The notes beneath the pieces are model-generated. The model was not told the origin of the DNA and searched no databases. It was given only the letters and a program-made list of their open reading frames with translations. From Pontibacter amylolyticus (GTDB lineage Bacteria; Bacteroidota; Bacteroidia; Cytophagales; Hymenobacteraceae), in the NCBI RefSeq assembly GCF_014638845.1, contig NZ_BMFP01000005.1, forward strand, positions 344,326 to 408,325: a stretch of 64,000 bases of DNA, read 5' to 3'. Made by a program: the position numbers and the translations under genes. This document shows, in pieces, positions 26,611 to 35,137 of this stretch (its first letter is position 1; each line of letters opens with the position of its first letter).

Positions 26611-27096
26611 TTACTTTTGTCGCCTGTTGCCATAGGCTTTGATCATCTGCGCAGGGTGCAGTACCCGCTCTTCAATCCCCATTTCGAAGCCGCCACACTG
26701 CAACAACTGGTAGAGCAGGGCGTCGTAGGCCACACATACCTCGTTCTCGTCTGTGATGAAAATCGGCACGTGCTTGTTGCCAATTTCAAAACAGATCGTT
26801 CCCACTTCCTGCAGGCTCCGCGGGTATAGCACCACACAATCACATGGCTTTATCTTCAGCAGAATCGCTAGCTCCTCCGACAGGTATAGCAAGTCCCCGT
26901 CTTCCAGCGGGTCTTTACGCGACTTCTCGACCAGCACGGCTGCCCCGCCCTGCGTCTTCTTTTTCATGCGCGACTTGGAGGCCTCGTACCACTCAATCTC
27001 AAAAAATTCGATCGTGCGGCCGCCCAGACCCTGATCCTTCGCAAGCGCTTCCGTTACGACAATGGGCTCCGTCAGCATAGACAAATTAGTCGCCAT
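26611..27096 (-). CDS. Second UreE-like urease accessory protein
   Basis: The 161-residue protein is clearly related to the UreE encoded at 30538-31017. Shared blocks are DPLEDGDLLYL / NPLEDSDILYL, VVLYPRSLQEVGTICFEIGN / IVFKPGSFRDMGTICFEIGN, and GNKHVPIFITDE / GNKHIPIFINEE. The GNKH-x-PIFI motif carries the conserved nickel-binding His of the UreE dimer. The C-terminus is not His-rich (it ends MIKAYGNRRQK), unlike the Klebsiella protein. The gene is 6 bases after hypB and before the ABC importer, so it may take nickel from import to HypA/HypB or act as a nickel buffer; this is inference. Two UreE genes in one operon are unusual. Confidence 0.85.
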   Translation of the reverse strand: MATNLSMLTEPIVVTEALAKDQGLGGRTIEFFEIEWYEASKSRMKKKTQGGAAVLVEKSRKDPLEDGDLLYLSEELAILLKIKPCDCVVLYPRSLQEVGTICFEIGNKHVPIFITDENEVCVAYDALLYQLLQCGGFEMGIEERVLHPAQMIKAYGNRRQK

Positions 27097-27102
27097 GCCG
27101 GG

Positions 27103-27819
27103 TTAAGCAGTCGCCAGCTTGGCTTTCTTTTCGGCTACCTTCGCCAGCAGCCAGTCGCACCACTCGTCCATCCCCTCGCCTTTCAGGCTACTGATGGTCA
27201 TCACCTCGATGGTGGGGTTTACTTCCCGGGCATCCTGCGTGACGGCCTCTACCAAGAAGGGCACATAGGGCAGCAGGTCCGCTTTGGACACCACCATCAG
27301 CTCACTGGTGAGGAACATGCGCGGGTACTTCTTGGGCTTGTCGTCGCCCTCGGTGGCGGCCAGCACGGTCACGCGAATGTCTTCACCCAGGTCAAAGGCG
27401 GCCGGGCAAACCAGGTTGCCCACGTTCTCAATGAAGAGCAGGTCCACGCCAGTCAGGTCGATGTGGTCGAGTGCCTGCAGAATCATCTGGGCCTCGATAT
27501 GGCACATACCGCCGGTCACGATCTGGAGCGCGTTAATGCCCACTTCCTTCATGCGCACGGCATCACGGTCGGTTTCCGGGTCGCCCACCAGCACGGCCAT
27601 GTTGAGCTTGTCGCTCAGGCGCCTGGCGGTCTCCTGCATGAGCGTGGTTTTGCCGCTTCCGGGGGAGGAGCACACGTTGATCACCAGCACTTCCGGCAGC
27701 CTGTCGCGGATGGCCTTGGCCACGAAGTCGTTGGCTTTTAACAGGTTCAGGGTGGTGTTATCGCATTGCACAGCGCCTACTGGCATTCTGTTGCTTTTAG
27801 GTATGGATGGTGTACTCAT
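27103..27819 (-). CDS. hypB: Nickel-insertion GTPase HypB
   Basis: The protein has 238 residues. The P-loop SSPGSGKTTL is at residues 51-60. GGMCHIEAQM carries the G-domain Cys-His metal site, FIENVGNLVCPAAFDLGE is the family signature with a second metal-binding Cys, and VVSKADLL is the G4-type base motif. There is no His-rich N-terminus, so nickel storage is unlikely. HypB normally loads nickel into [NiFe] hydrogenase, but no hydrogenase gene is in this window. It is embedded in a urease operon beside hypA, as fits a role in urease maturation like that shown for Helicobacter pylori. It is 10 bases after hypA. Confidence 0.93.
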   Translation of the reverse strand: MSTPSIPKSNRMPVGAVQCDNTTLNLLKANDFVAKAIRDRLPEVLVINVCSSPGSGKTTLMQETARRLSDKLNMAVLVGDPETDRDAVRMKEVGINALQIVTGGMCHIEAQMILQALDHIDLTGVDLLFIENVGNLVCPAAFDLGEDIRVTVLAATEGDDKPKKYPRMFLTSELMVVSKADLLPYVPFLVEAVTQDAREVNPTIEVMTISSLKGEGMDEWCDWLLAKVAEKKAKLATA

Positions 27820-27829
27820 ATCTTCTGTC

Positions 27830-28180
27830 TTATAGTTGATTCTCTAAAAATTCAATCCGGCTGATCTGCAGCTCCTCTCCCTGCACAATGTTCTTGGAAG
27901 GCGTGCCGCAGCCGCACACAAACTTGTGCCGCTTCACTTCAAAGTCTCTGTCGCAGGCGTCACAGTGGGCGATGATGGGCAGCAGGATCACCTCCAGCTC
28001 GATTTCAGCCAGTGCCGGCTCTTCCACGATCAGGGCCTCAAAGGCATTCTGGATCAGGATGGGCTGGATGTTGCTGAGCAGCCCCGCTTCTATCTGCACC
28101 TTCGTGATCCGCTCAAACTTGTCGGGGTAGGTTTCCTGCAGCGTCTCAAAGACGTTTCTTACAATTGAAATCTCGTGCAT
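27830..28180 (-). CDS. hypA: Nickel metallochaperone HypA
   Basis: The protein has 116 residues. The N-terminal Met-His-Glu, in which His2 is the nickel ligand, is intact. The zinc-binding loop shows Cys73-x2-Cys76 and then Cys89-x-Cys91 (FVCGCGTP), so the second pair is Cys-x-Cys, not the Cys-x2-Cys of the best-studied members. HypA hands nickel to HypB and, in Helicobacter, to the urease UreE/UreG complex. It sits between ureD (9 bases upstream) and hypB, inside the urease run. No other Hyp factor (C, D, E or F) is nearby, in keeping with urease, not hydrogenase, as the target. Confidence 0.92.
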   Translation of the reverse strand: MHEISIVRNVFETLQETYPDKFERITKVQIEAGLLSNIQPILIQNAFEALIVEEPALAEIELEVILLPIIAHCDACDRDFEVKRHKFVCGCGTPSKNIVQGEELQISRIEFLENQL

Positions 28181-28189
28181 GGCTCCTCC

Positions 28190-29194
28190 TTACTTCTCTA
28201 TCACGGCTTCGGCAATAACTTCTTCCAGTTCTTCTTGAGCCAGTGCCTCAGGTATAGCCTTTGCTTTTTTGGCAGCTCCTTTTGCAGTTACTTCCTTTTT
28301 CGCGGGTTTTGTGCCACTTCGTCTGGACTGTTTCCTCTTACCGGGGCTTTCTTCTGCAGCCTGTTGTTGAGGTGTTTGCTCCTCCTCCGACCCGCTTTCG
28401 TCCAGCCCCTGCTTGTGCATCGTAAATTCCCAGCACAGTTGCCCCATGGCACCCAGCCAGTCGTGCAACAACCCGCCCTCATGGCCCATCGCCCTAATCA
28501 TGACCGCATTGGGAGCGCATTGCGTAAAGCCAAACGTGATCTCATCGTACCGAACCGCCAGGATCTCGTCGAGCTCCGCCTTCAGTTCAGCCGCAAATGG
28601 CGACACGTAGATTAGGGTGGCCTGATGGGTATAGTGCTCGTAAAACAGAATCGAGTCGAAGGGCTGCCTGCCGGGCTCCAGCAGTTGATTGTCCAGCAGC
28701 ACGAGCTTTTTGTTGCAGTATACCTTGGTGACGCTGTGCAGGCGCGTGAACTTAAACGACTCCCCGGAATGCACCCGCCCCGAGGCGATGATGTCCCCCC
28801 AGATCAACGTAGCGCTTTCGTCCAGGTGGATTTCATTGTACAGCTTGAATTTGGAGTTTGCAAAAGGGATAACCGGGTGGGGCGTGAACTTGTAAACACC
28901 ATCCTTCTTCACCTGTACCTTCGTCCGCTGGATCGCTCCCTTCTCCATGGGGTGCAGCTTGCCAAACGACTGGGTGAAAAATTTCAGATGCGCCCCTTCG
29001 TGCACATTTATCTCGATATCGATCTCGTCCTCGTCCATTATACCCGGAGTAGCACTCAGCATGATCAGTTCCAGGTGCTTGTGGAAATGCCGCGAGCCAT
29101 AATGGAGCACTTTATAGGGCGCATTACAGCTGCTCCCTTTCAGAACCGTCTGCTTGCCCTCCCGCTCTGCGTTAACCTTAATGGTACTAAGCAT
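28190..29194 (-). CDS. ureD: Urease accessory protein UreD/UreH with an unusual charged C-terminal tail
   Basis: The start at 29194 was chosen because it overlaps the ureG stop by 8 bases and gives the normal family N-terminus. Core motifs are [39 protein letters not shown] and [18 protein letters not shown]. UreD is the scaffold that brings UreF and UreG to apo-urease. Most UreD proteins end after the conserved core at about 270 residues. This one continues for about 65 more, in a low-complexity tail rich in Glu, Lys, Ala and Gln ([13 protein letters not shown], then a Lys-rich part, then [14 protein letters not shown]). The tail resembles neither a signal nor a metal-binding domain; its role is unknown. 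Confidence 0.9.
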   Translation of the reverse strand: MLSTIKVNAEREGKQTVLKGSSCNAPYKVLHYGSRHFHKHLELIMLSATPGIMDEDEIDIEINVHEGAHLKFFTQSFGKLHPMEKGAIQRTKVQVKKDGVYKFTPHPVIPFANSKFKLYNEIHLDESATLIWGDIIASGRVHSGESFKFTRLHSVTKVYCNKKLVLLDNQLLEPGRQPFDSILFYEHYTHQATLIYVSPFAAELKAELDEILAVRYDEITFGFTQCAPNAVMIRAMGHEGGLLHDWLGAMGQLCWEFTMHKQGLDESGSEEEQTPQQQAAEESPGKRKQSRRSGTKPAKKEVTAKGAAKKAKAIPEALAQEELEEVIAEAVIEK

Positions 29195-29813
29195 GCGCCT
29201 CTGTTTTTTCCAGTAAAGCAAACTTCTTGATCCAGTCAATCACCTCGTCGAGGCCCTCCAGTTTCATCAGGTTCGTGAAGATGAACGGTCGTTCGCCGCG
29301 CATCTTCTTCGAGTCGCGGTCCATCAGGTCCAGGTCGGCGTTCACATAAGGGGCCAGGTCGGTTTTGTTGATGATCAGCAGATCGGAACGGGTGATGCCC
29401 GGGCCTCCTTTGCGGGGCATCTTGTCGCCCTCGGCCACGTCGATCACAAAAATGGTTACATCGGCCAGGTCTGGGCTGAACGTGGCCGACAGGTTGTCTC
29501 CTCCGCTCTCCACAAAAACGATCTCCGTATCCGGATGGCGCTCCACCAGTTCTTCCACCGCCTCAATGTTCATCGAAGCATCCTCGCGTATGGCGGTGTG
29601 GGGACAGCCTCCTGTCTCCACGCCCATGATGCGGTCGGCGGGCAGGCAGGAATTCTTTGTCAAAAACTCAGCATCCTCACGGGTATACACATCGTTGGTC
29701 ACAACGCAGATGCTGTACTCATTACTCATTTGGCGGGTCAGCCGCTCGATCAAGGCTGTCTTACCGGATCCTACTGGACCAGCAACCCCTATTCTCACAT
29801 GTTTCTTCGACAT
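29187..29813 (-). CDS. ureG: Urease accessory GTPase UreG
   Basis: The protein has 208 residues from the ATG ending at 29813, which puts the P-loop [11 protein letters not shown] at residues 9-19 as in other UreG proteins; longer in-frame upstream sequence does not look like UreG. Other motifs are [32 protein letters not shown] (Cys-Pro-His nickel site), [19 protein letters not shown] and [13 protein letters not shown] (G4). UreG couples GTP hydrolysis to nickel delivery into urease. The gene lies 28 bases after ureF and overlaps ureD by 8 bases. Confidence 0.96.
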   Translation of the reverse strand: MSKKHVRIGVAGPVGSGKTALIERLTRQMSNEYSICVVTNDVYTREDAEFLTKNSCLPADRIMGVETGGCPHTAIREDASMNIEAVEELVERHPDTEIVFVESGGDNLSATFSPDLADVTIFVIDVAEGDKMPRKGGPGITRSDLLIINKTDLAPYVNADLDLMDRDSKKMRGERPFIFTNLMKLEGLDEVIDWIKKFALLEKTEAHA

Positions 29814-29841
29814 AAAGTATCTGCTTAGGTGATGGTTTGCT

Positions 29842-30528
29842 TTATGATATGTATAGTCTTGAATATTGCTTTTCGTGCTGCATACAGCGAATCTCCTGCC
29901 CGATGCAACAGAGTCCGACCATTTCCTCTTCCATATTCTCCTGCTCATCCACCAACTGTTTAATGGTTGACTGCAGGTCGAAGAGGATCTTCTGGGCATC
30001 GCCCTGGCCGATGGGCACCAGTTTGGCGCAATTGGTCACAATGCCGTTGAGCATGTTGTAATAGAAGGCAAGCAGGGCGTCTTTTAGGGTAATGCCGCTG
30101 GCATGCGCATACAAAGCAAAGGCCACGGCGTAATGCCCATGCAGCTTGCCTTTCTGTATCTTGATGAGGTAGTTACTGCACCGCTTAACCGGGTGAAGTT
30201 CCTGCGTCAGCTTCAGGAAACGGATCGCCAGCTTTCTGCTGGCATCCCTTATCTCAAAAGGGACCTTGAGCGCCGTGATCAGCTCGTCCAGCTTCTGAAG
30301 CCCCCGCGCAGGCTTTTTAGCCTCCAGTAAGGCCCATGTCTTCTGCAAAAAGGCGGCGTCGTTGTAGTAAATGCTGTGACGCAGCATGTTTTTGGCATAC
30401 ACGGCAGCCGACGGCGTGTCTTTCACAATGCCCTGACTCACGTAAGACTCCAGGCCGTAGGAATGGGTGAAACTCCCGATCGGAAACATCGAGTCGTTGA
30501 TCTGCAGGAGGGTTAACAGTGGCTGCAT
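29842..30528 (-). CDS. ureF: Urease accessory protein UreF
   Basis: The protein has 228 residues and is all-helical. The family start [24 protein letters not shown] is at residues 4-27 (shown by the core [16 protein letters not shown]). Later motifs include [16 protein letters not shown] and a C-terminal [16 protein letters not shown]. UreF dimerises, binds UreD and gates GTP-dependent nickel transfer by UreG. It is 9 bases after ureE and 28 before ureG, so it is part of the same transcript. The length is usual and nothing is odd about it. Confidence 0.94.
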   Translation of the reverse strand: MQPLLTLLQINDSMFPIGSFTHSYGLESYVSQGIVKDTPSAAVYAKNMLRHSIYYNDAAFLQKTWALLEAKKPARGLQKLDELITALKVPFEIRDASRKLAIRFLKLTQELHPVKRCSNYLIKIQKGKLHGHYAVAFALYAHASGITLKDALLAFYYNMLNGIVTNCAKLVPIGQGDAQKILFDLQSTIKQLVDEQENMEEEMVGLCCIGQEIRCMQHEKQYSRLYIS

Positions 30529-30537
30529 AACGGTGCC

Positions 30538-31017
30538 TTATTTAATGGTTATTTTCCTGGTGTAGTTGTTTCCATGCCGGCGCACCCGCAGCGCGTGCGT
30601 TTTCAGCAGCTTGCGCACTTCCCGATGGGGCTCGTAACCTGAGCGCTCCAGCAACCTGTACAGCGGGTTCTCAAACTCCACCAGCACCTCAGCCTCCTCG
30701 TTGATGAAGATGGGGATGTGCTTGTTGCCTATCTCGAAGCAAATGGTGCCCATATCTCTGAAGCTTCCGGGTTTGAACACAATGCACTCGCAGGGAAGTA
30801 TGTTGACCACAATGGCCCGCTCCTCATCCAGGTATAGAATGTCGCTGTCTTCCAACGGGTTTGAGTCCTTGCGTATACCTATTTCCTGGCCTGCCCTCGT
30901 TCTCTTCCGGAGCGTGGTCTTGCCTGTGTCAAACCAGTCGAGGTCCAGGAAATCAATTAAACGGTTTCCTGTTACTGTGCCTGAGAGATTACCGATTACC
31001 TTTTCTATTAGTAGCAT
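30538..31017 (-). CDS. ureE: Urease accessory nickel chaperone UreE (first copy)
   Basis: The protein has 159 residues. Domain order is a peptide-binding N-terminal domain (VTGNRLIDFLDLDWFDTGKT, RKRTRAGQEIGIRK) and then the metal-binding ferredoxin-like domain with GTICFEIGNKHIPIFI, where the His of GNKH is the interfacial nickel ligand. The C-terminus (HALRVRRHGNNYTRKITIK) has scattered His but no long His tail. It delivers nickel to UreG. It lies between ureC (54 bases) and ureF (9 bases). A diverged second copy is at 26611-27096. Confidence 0.92.
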   Translation of the reverse strand: MLLIEKVIGNLSGTVTGNRLIDFLDLDWFDTGKTTLRKRTRAGQEIGIRKDSNPLEDSDILYLDEERAIVVNILPCECIVFKPGSFRDMGTICFEIGNKHIPIFINEEAEVLVEFENPLYRLLERSGYEPHREVRKLLKTHALRVRRHGNNYTRKITIK

Positions 31018-31071
31018 AGGGTGTAAGGGTGTTGCGGGCTATACCTGTGCCGGCAACACGTTTTTAACAGT

Positions 31072-32907
31072 TTAGAACAGGAAGTAACGCTGCGCCATCG
31101 GTAGAACTTTCATGGGCTCGCAGGTCAGCACCTGACCATCGGCCGTCACGACAAAGGTTTCCGGGTTCACCTCTAGCTTCGGCGTGGCACTGTTATGGAT
31201 CATGTCTTTCTTGGAGATTTTACGGACGCCTTTCACGGGCAAACAACCTTTGGTCAGCCCCAGACGCTCTATATTGCCATTCTCAAGCGAGACACCTGAA
31301 ACGAAGTTGAAGCCGTTCCGCTGAATCGCCCTGCCGTAGTAACCGTACATGGGTCTGTAGACGACAGGCTGCGGCAGCGATATGGCCCCGTTCGGGTCAC
31401 CCATCCGGGCACCCACCGCCATCCCGTTCTTAAAGATGATCTCCGGCTTCACCCCGAAAAAGCCCGGGTCCCACAGCACCAGGTCTGCGTATTTGCCCAC
31501 CTCTACAGAGCCTACATACTCACTTATGCCGTGCGTGATAGCCGGGTTAATGGTATACTTGGCGATGTAGCGCTTTACGCGGTAGTTGTCATTGTTTTTG
31601 CCTTTGTCGTCCTGCAGCGGGCCGCGCTGTACTTTCATCTTGTGGGCCGTTTGCCAGGTCCGCAGAATGGTTTCAGAGATGCGGCCCATGGCCTGGCTGT
31701 CAGACGACATGATGCTGAGTACGCCCATGTCCTGCAGAATATCCTCCGCCGCAATTGTCTGCGGACGGATACGCGATTCGGCAAAGGCTACGTCCTCCGG
31801 AATGCTCTTGTCCAGGTGGTGCACTGCCATGAGCATGTCCAGGTGCTCATCCACGGTGTTGATAGTGTATGGCTTGGTCGGGTTGGTGGAGGCCGGCAGT
31901 ACGTTCGGGTACATGGCGATCTTGATGATGTCCGGCGCGTGGCCACCACCGGCACCCTCTGTATGGTAAGAGTGGATGACACGGCCATTGATGGCTTTTA
32001 CCGTATTTTCCAGGTAGCCTGCCTCGTTCAGGCTGTCCGCATGAAGCGCCACCTGCACGTCATACTTGTCGGCCACCTGCAGGGCTATGTCGATAGCGGA
32101 TGGCGTAACACCCCAGTCTTCGTGAAGTTTCAGGCCAAGGGCCCCGGCCTCCACGGGCTCGGCAGCCGCTTTAAAGGTAGAGGTGTTGCCTTTGCCTGTG
32201 AAGCCCAGGTTCATGGGGGTATTCTCGGAGGCCTCCAGCATGCGCTCTACCCACCATTTGCCCGGCGTTACGGTAGTGGCCAGCGTGCCGTCCGAAGGTC
32301 CTGTGCCACCGCCAATCAGGGTGGTGACGCCACTGTAAAGCGCTACCTCTATCTGCTCGGGTACGATGAAGTGAATGTGCGTATCGATAGCGCCTGCCGT
32401 TATAATCTTGCCCGCACAGGCCTGCACCTCTGTGGCGGCACCAATGATCATGCCCTTTGTCACCCCCTGCTGGGTGTCCGGGTTACCGGCTTTTCCTATA
32501 CCTACTATTTTGCCATTCTTGATGCCGATATCGGCCTTCACGACACCCCAGTGGTCAATGATGATGGCGTTGGTTATCACCAGGTCCAACACGTCGTCCT
32601 GCGCCGCCCCCGCAGACTGGCCCATACCATCGCGGATGGTTTTGCCGCCACCGAACTTGTTTTCATCTCCGTACACGTTAAAATCCTTCTCGATTTCAAT
32701 GAACAGCTCGGTGTCTGCCAGGCGCACTTTGTCGCCTGTGGTGGGGCCAAAAAGCGCCGCGTAGCGGTCACGTGGTATGTACAGCTCTCCATCAACGTAT
32801 TTTACGGAGGAAGAATCACCGCCCAACCCCTCAAAGCCAAGCAGTGAAAGCCCGGCTGTAGATAGCCCCACTACCTTTATCCATTCGCGTCTACTCCAGT
32901 TTGACAT
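31072..32907 (-). CDS. ureC: Urease alpha subunit UreC with an N-terminal Tat-like signal and a flap Cys-to-Val change
   Basis: The protein has 611 residues, about 43 longer at the N-terminus than standard UreC. Nickel and catalytic residues are all present at a constant +43 offset from the Klebsiella numbering: His177, His179, Lys260 (carbamylated, in [12 protein letters not shown]), His289, His315, His363 and Asp403. The extension begins [20 protein letters not shown]: a twin-arginine motif (Arg6-Arg7, then Trp and Lys in place of the usual Phe-x-Lys spacing) followed by a 14-18 residue hydrophobic stretch. No alternative start lies between it and the conserved region. There is no clear Ala-x-Ala cleavage site, so it could remain as an anchor. 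The active-site flap reads MLMAVHHLD where most ureases have MLMVCHHLD. The gene follows ureB by 23 bases. Confidence 0.95.
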   Translation of the reverse strand: MSNWSRREWIKVVGLSTAGLSLLGFEGLGGDSSSVKYVDGELYIPRDRYAALFGPTTGDKVRLADTELFIEIEKDFNVYGDENKFGGGKTIRDGMGQSAGAAQDDVLDLVITNAIIIDHWGVVKADIGIKNGKIVGIGKAGNPDTQQGVTKGMIIGAATEVQACAGKIITAGAIDTHIHFIVPEQIEVALYSGVTTLIGGGTGPSDGTLATTVTPGKWWVERMLEASENTPMNLGFTGKGNTSTFKAAAEPVEAGALGLKLHEDWGVTPSAIDIALQVADKYDVQVALHADSLNEAGYLENTVKAINGRVIHSYHTEGAGGGHAPDIIKIAMYPNVLPASTNPTKPYTINTVDEHLDMLMAVHHLDKSIPEDVAFAESRIRPQTIAAEDILQDMGVLSIMSSDSQAMGRISETILRTWQTAHKMKVQRGPLQDDKGKNNDNYRVKRYIAKYTINPAITHGISEYVGSVEVGKYADLVLWDPGFFGVKPEIIFKNGMAVGARMGDPNGAISLPQPVVYRPMYGYYGRAIQRNGFNFVSGVSLENGNIERLGLTKGCLPVKGVRKISKKDMIHNSATPKLEVNPETFVVTADGQVLTCEPMKVLPMAQRYFLF

Positions 32908-32930
32908 GGTTTCCTGATTTAATGGTGATG

Positions 32931-33338
32931 TTATTTCCTATCCCTTTTCTTAGCAGGCGCGGCAGTTCCCCCTGCTCCTTTATACCCTTCTTTCTGGGCC
33001 TTCTGAAGTGCAGCGTCACGCACACCCTTCTTCGACACATCGCCTTCGGTCAGGTTATTGAAGCCCTTTATCACTTTGTTGCCCGCGAACTCCACCAGGA
33101 TGACCGCTTTCTTCTCACCTGGCTCAAAGCGCACCGCCGTGCTGGCCGGAATGTTAAGCCGCATGCCGATGGCAGCCGCCCGGTCAAAATCAAGGGCCTT
33201 GTTGGCCTCGAAAAAATGGTAGTGTGAGCCTACCTGAATGGGCCGGTCTCCGGTGTTGGCTACCGTCAGGCGCACTATCTTGCGCTTGTCATTCGCCTTT
33301 ATCTCTCCTTTTTGCAGGATGTATTCGCCTGGTCTCAT
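32931..33338 (-). CDS. ureB: Urease beta subunit UreB
   Basis: The protein has 135 residues. The conserved part covers about residues 1-110: [17 protein letters not shown], then [22 protein letters not shown]-type sequence ([18 protein letters not shown]) and [19 protein letters not shown] short Lys/Gly/Ala-rich tail ([15 protein letters not shown]) ends the protein. No signal peptide is present. If the holoenzyme were exported through the signal on UreC, UreB would have to travel as a passenger. It lies 31 bases after ureA and 23 before ureC. The bacterial three-subunit (A, B, C) arrangement is kept, not the Helicobacter AB fusion. Confidence 0.95.
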   Translation of the reverse strand: MRPGEYILQKGEIKANDKRKIVRLTVANTGDRPIQVGSHYHFFEANKALDFDRAAAIGMRLNIPASTAVRFEPGEKKAVILVEFAGNKVIKGFNNLTEGDVSKKGVRDAALQKAQKEGYKGAGGTAAPAKKRDRK

Positions 33339-33369
33339 ATAGAAGTGTTTAAATTGTCCTTTGCAGGTG

Positions 33370-33675
33370 CTAGCGGATGGGGTTGTCGACCGTGATCAGT
33401 TTCATGCCGTCGGGGAATGTCACTTCTATCTGTATAAAGTGTATCATCTCGGACACACCCTCCATCACCTGGTTCTTTTTCAGGAGCGTAGTGCCGTGTT
33501 CCATCAGTTGTGCCACCGATTTCTTCCCATCCCGCGCCTCTTCCATCAGGTTGCCACAGATATAGGCAATGGACTCAGGGTAGTTTAGCTTCACGCCTCT
33601 CTTGAGCCTTTTTGCTGCGAGCTCCCCGGCAAGGTGAAGCAACAGCTTTTCACGTTCTACAGGATTTAAGTGCAT
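33370..33675 (-). CDS. ureA: Urease gamma subunit UreA
   Basis: The protein has 101 residues, a standard gamma subunit: [20 protein letters not shown], then [21 protein letters not shown] and a C-terminal [20 protein letters not shown]. No signal peptide is seen. It is the first recognised gene of the urease run; the remaining twelve genes down to 23570 follow on the same strand with mostly short gaps or overlaps. An uncertain open frame lies 24 bases upstream. Confidence 0.95.
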   Translation of the reverse strand: MHLNPVEREKLLLHLAGELAAKRLKRGVKLNYPESIAYICGNLMEEARDGKKSVAQLMEHGTTLLKKNQVMEGVSEMIHFIQIEVTFPDGMKLITVDNPIR

Positions 33676-33699
33676 ATAACTGCTTGTTAATGTGAATGA

Positions 33700-34089
33700 T
33701 TACAGAAACGTTTGAAATGGAATGGCAAACTCTTCCCGGTAGTTGCCGCCTGTGGCCCGCGATCCCGGGGTTTTCCGGTGTTGGCGAATAATGGCTGCAG
33801 CCGTGCCTTGGCCCGTGTTCAATGGCAGCGCGCCTCTATCAAAAGTTGGGTTGCGTGGATGATCGTTAATCCGTGTTGGGAGGAAATTCGCTGTTATGCG
33901 GAGCCGTGGTTGGCGCAAGCGCATAAACCAGCTCGAGGGGTACTCTTTGTCGGTGGCAGTCAGCTTGAGGCGGTTGCGGATGTCAGGTGCATGGATAGGT
34001 ATAGCCCGAGACGGGCATAGTGCAATCAGAAAAGGTATACCTGCTAAAATTTTACACATAAATTTTACTATATTGTTATTGATGTGCAC
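33700..34089 (-). CDS. Possible small exported protein upstream of ureA (uncertain)
   Basis: This 129-codon open frame begins with a stretch that could be a signal peptide (IVKFMCKILAGIPFLIALC, possible lipobox Cys near 31). The remainder is basic and I do not recognise it; it includes NRLKLTATDKEYPSSWFMRL and ends NYREEFAIPFQTF. It lies 24 bases before ureA on the same strand, the position of a first operon gene. Against it, the composition is unusually rich in Arg and Pro, another open frame exists on the opposite strand, and there is no family signature. It could equally be leader or degenerate sequence. Confidence 0.3.
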   Translation of the reverse strand: MHINNNIVKFMCKILAGIPFLIALCPSRAIPIHAPDIRNRLKLTATDKEYPSSWFMRLRQPRLRITANFLPTRINDHPRNPTFDRGALPLNTGQGTAAAIIRQHRKTPGSRATGGNYREEFAIPFQTFL

Positions 34090-34464
34090 TTAATCAAGTT
34101 TTACTCTTCTTAGCCAGAAAAGTTCCGCAGCCGAATCAGGCAGATTTAAATACAGGCGCAGCACAGCAGGCTGAATTGAGAAGGAGGTAGAAGGGAATTA
34201 AGAATCTTGAAGTTATTATACATTGGGTAAGCAGGGAGGTGGTATACTACCTGAAAACTAGCTGCAGATAAGATGGCCATTACAAACCCGACAGGTATAG
34301 ACAGGTGTAGAGGATAGTGGCTCGTATTTCGGCACCGTCTGCAGAAATGGAATAAACCATATAACTCTTTTTAGCTATGTAGCTCAAACCACCTTATATT
34401 CGTGTCTTTAAATGTGCCTGTATCTCCCAGGCAATCCGACCGCATTAACCGCGCAGGCAAGAAT
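34090..34464. other. Divergent spacer upstream of the urease operon and the TRIC-type gene
   Basis: No gene is seen. The urease promoter should lie here or just inside 33700-34089. I looked for a TAnnTTTG box and for an inverted repeat typical of a NikR-like or Fur-like operator and found none that I would defend. One AGGTATAG copy is near 34292. Confidence 0.5.
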
Positions 34465-35121
34465 ATGATAGAGCTTTCGGCACAGGGCTTCACTACCTTT
34501 TTGGACCTCCTGGGGACTTTCGCGTTTGCCGTGAGCGGTATCCGCTGGGCTGCCAACAAGCAGTTCGACTGGTTTGGGGCCTATGTCATTGGGCTGGTAA
34601 CGGCCATCGGGGGCGGCACAACCCGGGATTTGCTGCTCAATGTCCCGCCTTTCTGGATGCAGAATGCCAGTTACCTGATCGTGACAGGTATAGCCCTGCT
34701 GGCCACGATCGTATTCCGGAACCAGCTTTTCCGTTGGGGCAGAGCCTTGTTTCTGTTCGACTCCATTGGGTTGGGTTTGTTTACGGTGGTCGGGATAGGG
34801 AAAAGTCTGGAGGCGGGGCTGCCCTTCTGGGTATGCATTATGATGGGGGCCATCACCGGCACGGTGGGTGGCGTCATCCGGGATGTTTTGCTCAACGAGA
34901 TGCCGCTCCTGTTCCGGAAAGACATTTACGCCCTGGCCTGTATTGTGGGTGGTATCGTGTATATGATCAGCTATCAGTACGACCTGTCCATCTCCATAAC
35001 TGAACTCCTGGCTGCCCTCACCGTCATCCTGATCCGGATAGTGGCGGTGCGGTACCATATCCAACTGCCTTTTCTAAACCCCATTGACTCGGAGCGCGGG
35101 GGCAGGAACAAAAAGGAATAG
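34465..35121 (+). CDS. TRIC/UPF0126-family membrane channel protein
   Basis: From the ATG at 34465 the protein has about 218 residues; an in-frame ATG at 34402 would add 21 polar residues and is less likely. The family's internal duplication is visible: VTAIGGGTTRDLLLNVPPFW in the first half and ITGTVGGVIRDVLLNEMPLLF in the second, each a glycine-rich kink in a transmembrane hairpin. About seven hydrophobic segments are present. Prokaryotic members form trimeric monovalent cation channels; the physiological role is mostly unknown. It is transcribed away from the urease operon, so a link is not implied. Confidence 0.85.
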   Translation: MIELSAQGFTTFLDLLGTFAFAVSGIRWAANKQFDWFGAYVIGLVTAIGGGTTRDLLLNVPPFWMQNASYLIVTGIALLATIVFRNQLFRWGRALFLFDSIGLGLFTVVGIGKSLEAGLPFWVCIMMGAITGTVGGVIRDVLLNEMPLLFRKDIYALACIVGGIVYMISYQYDLSISITELLAALTVILIRIVAVRYHIQLPFLNPIDSERGGRNKKE

Positions 35122-35137
35122 CTGTTGCTAGGGGTGG

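Noticed and set aside
31531-32847. Very long plus-strand frame (438 codons) opposite ureC
   Set aside because: It is the mirror of highly conserved ureC codons. The translation is rich in His, Arg and Val without any domain, as expected for a GC-biased antisense frame.
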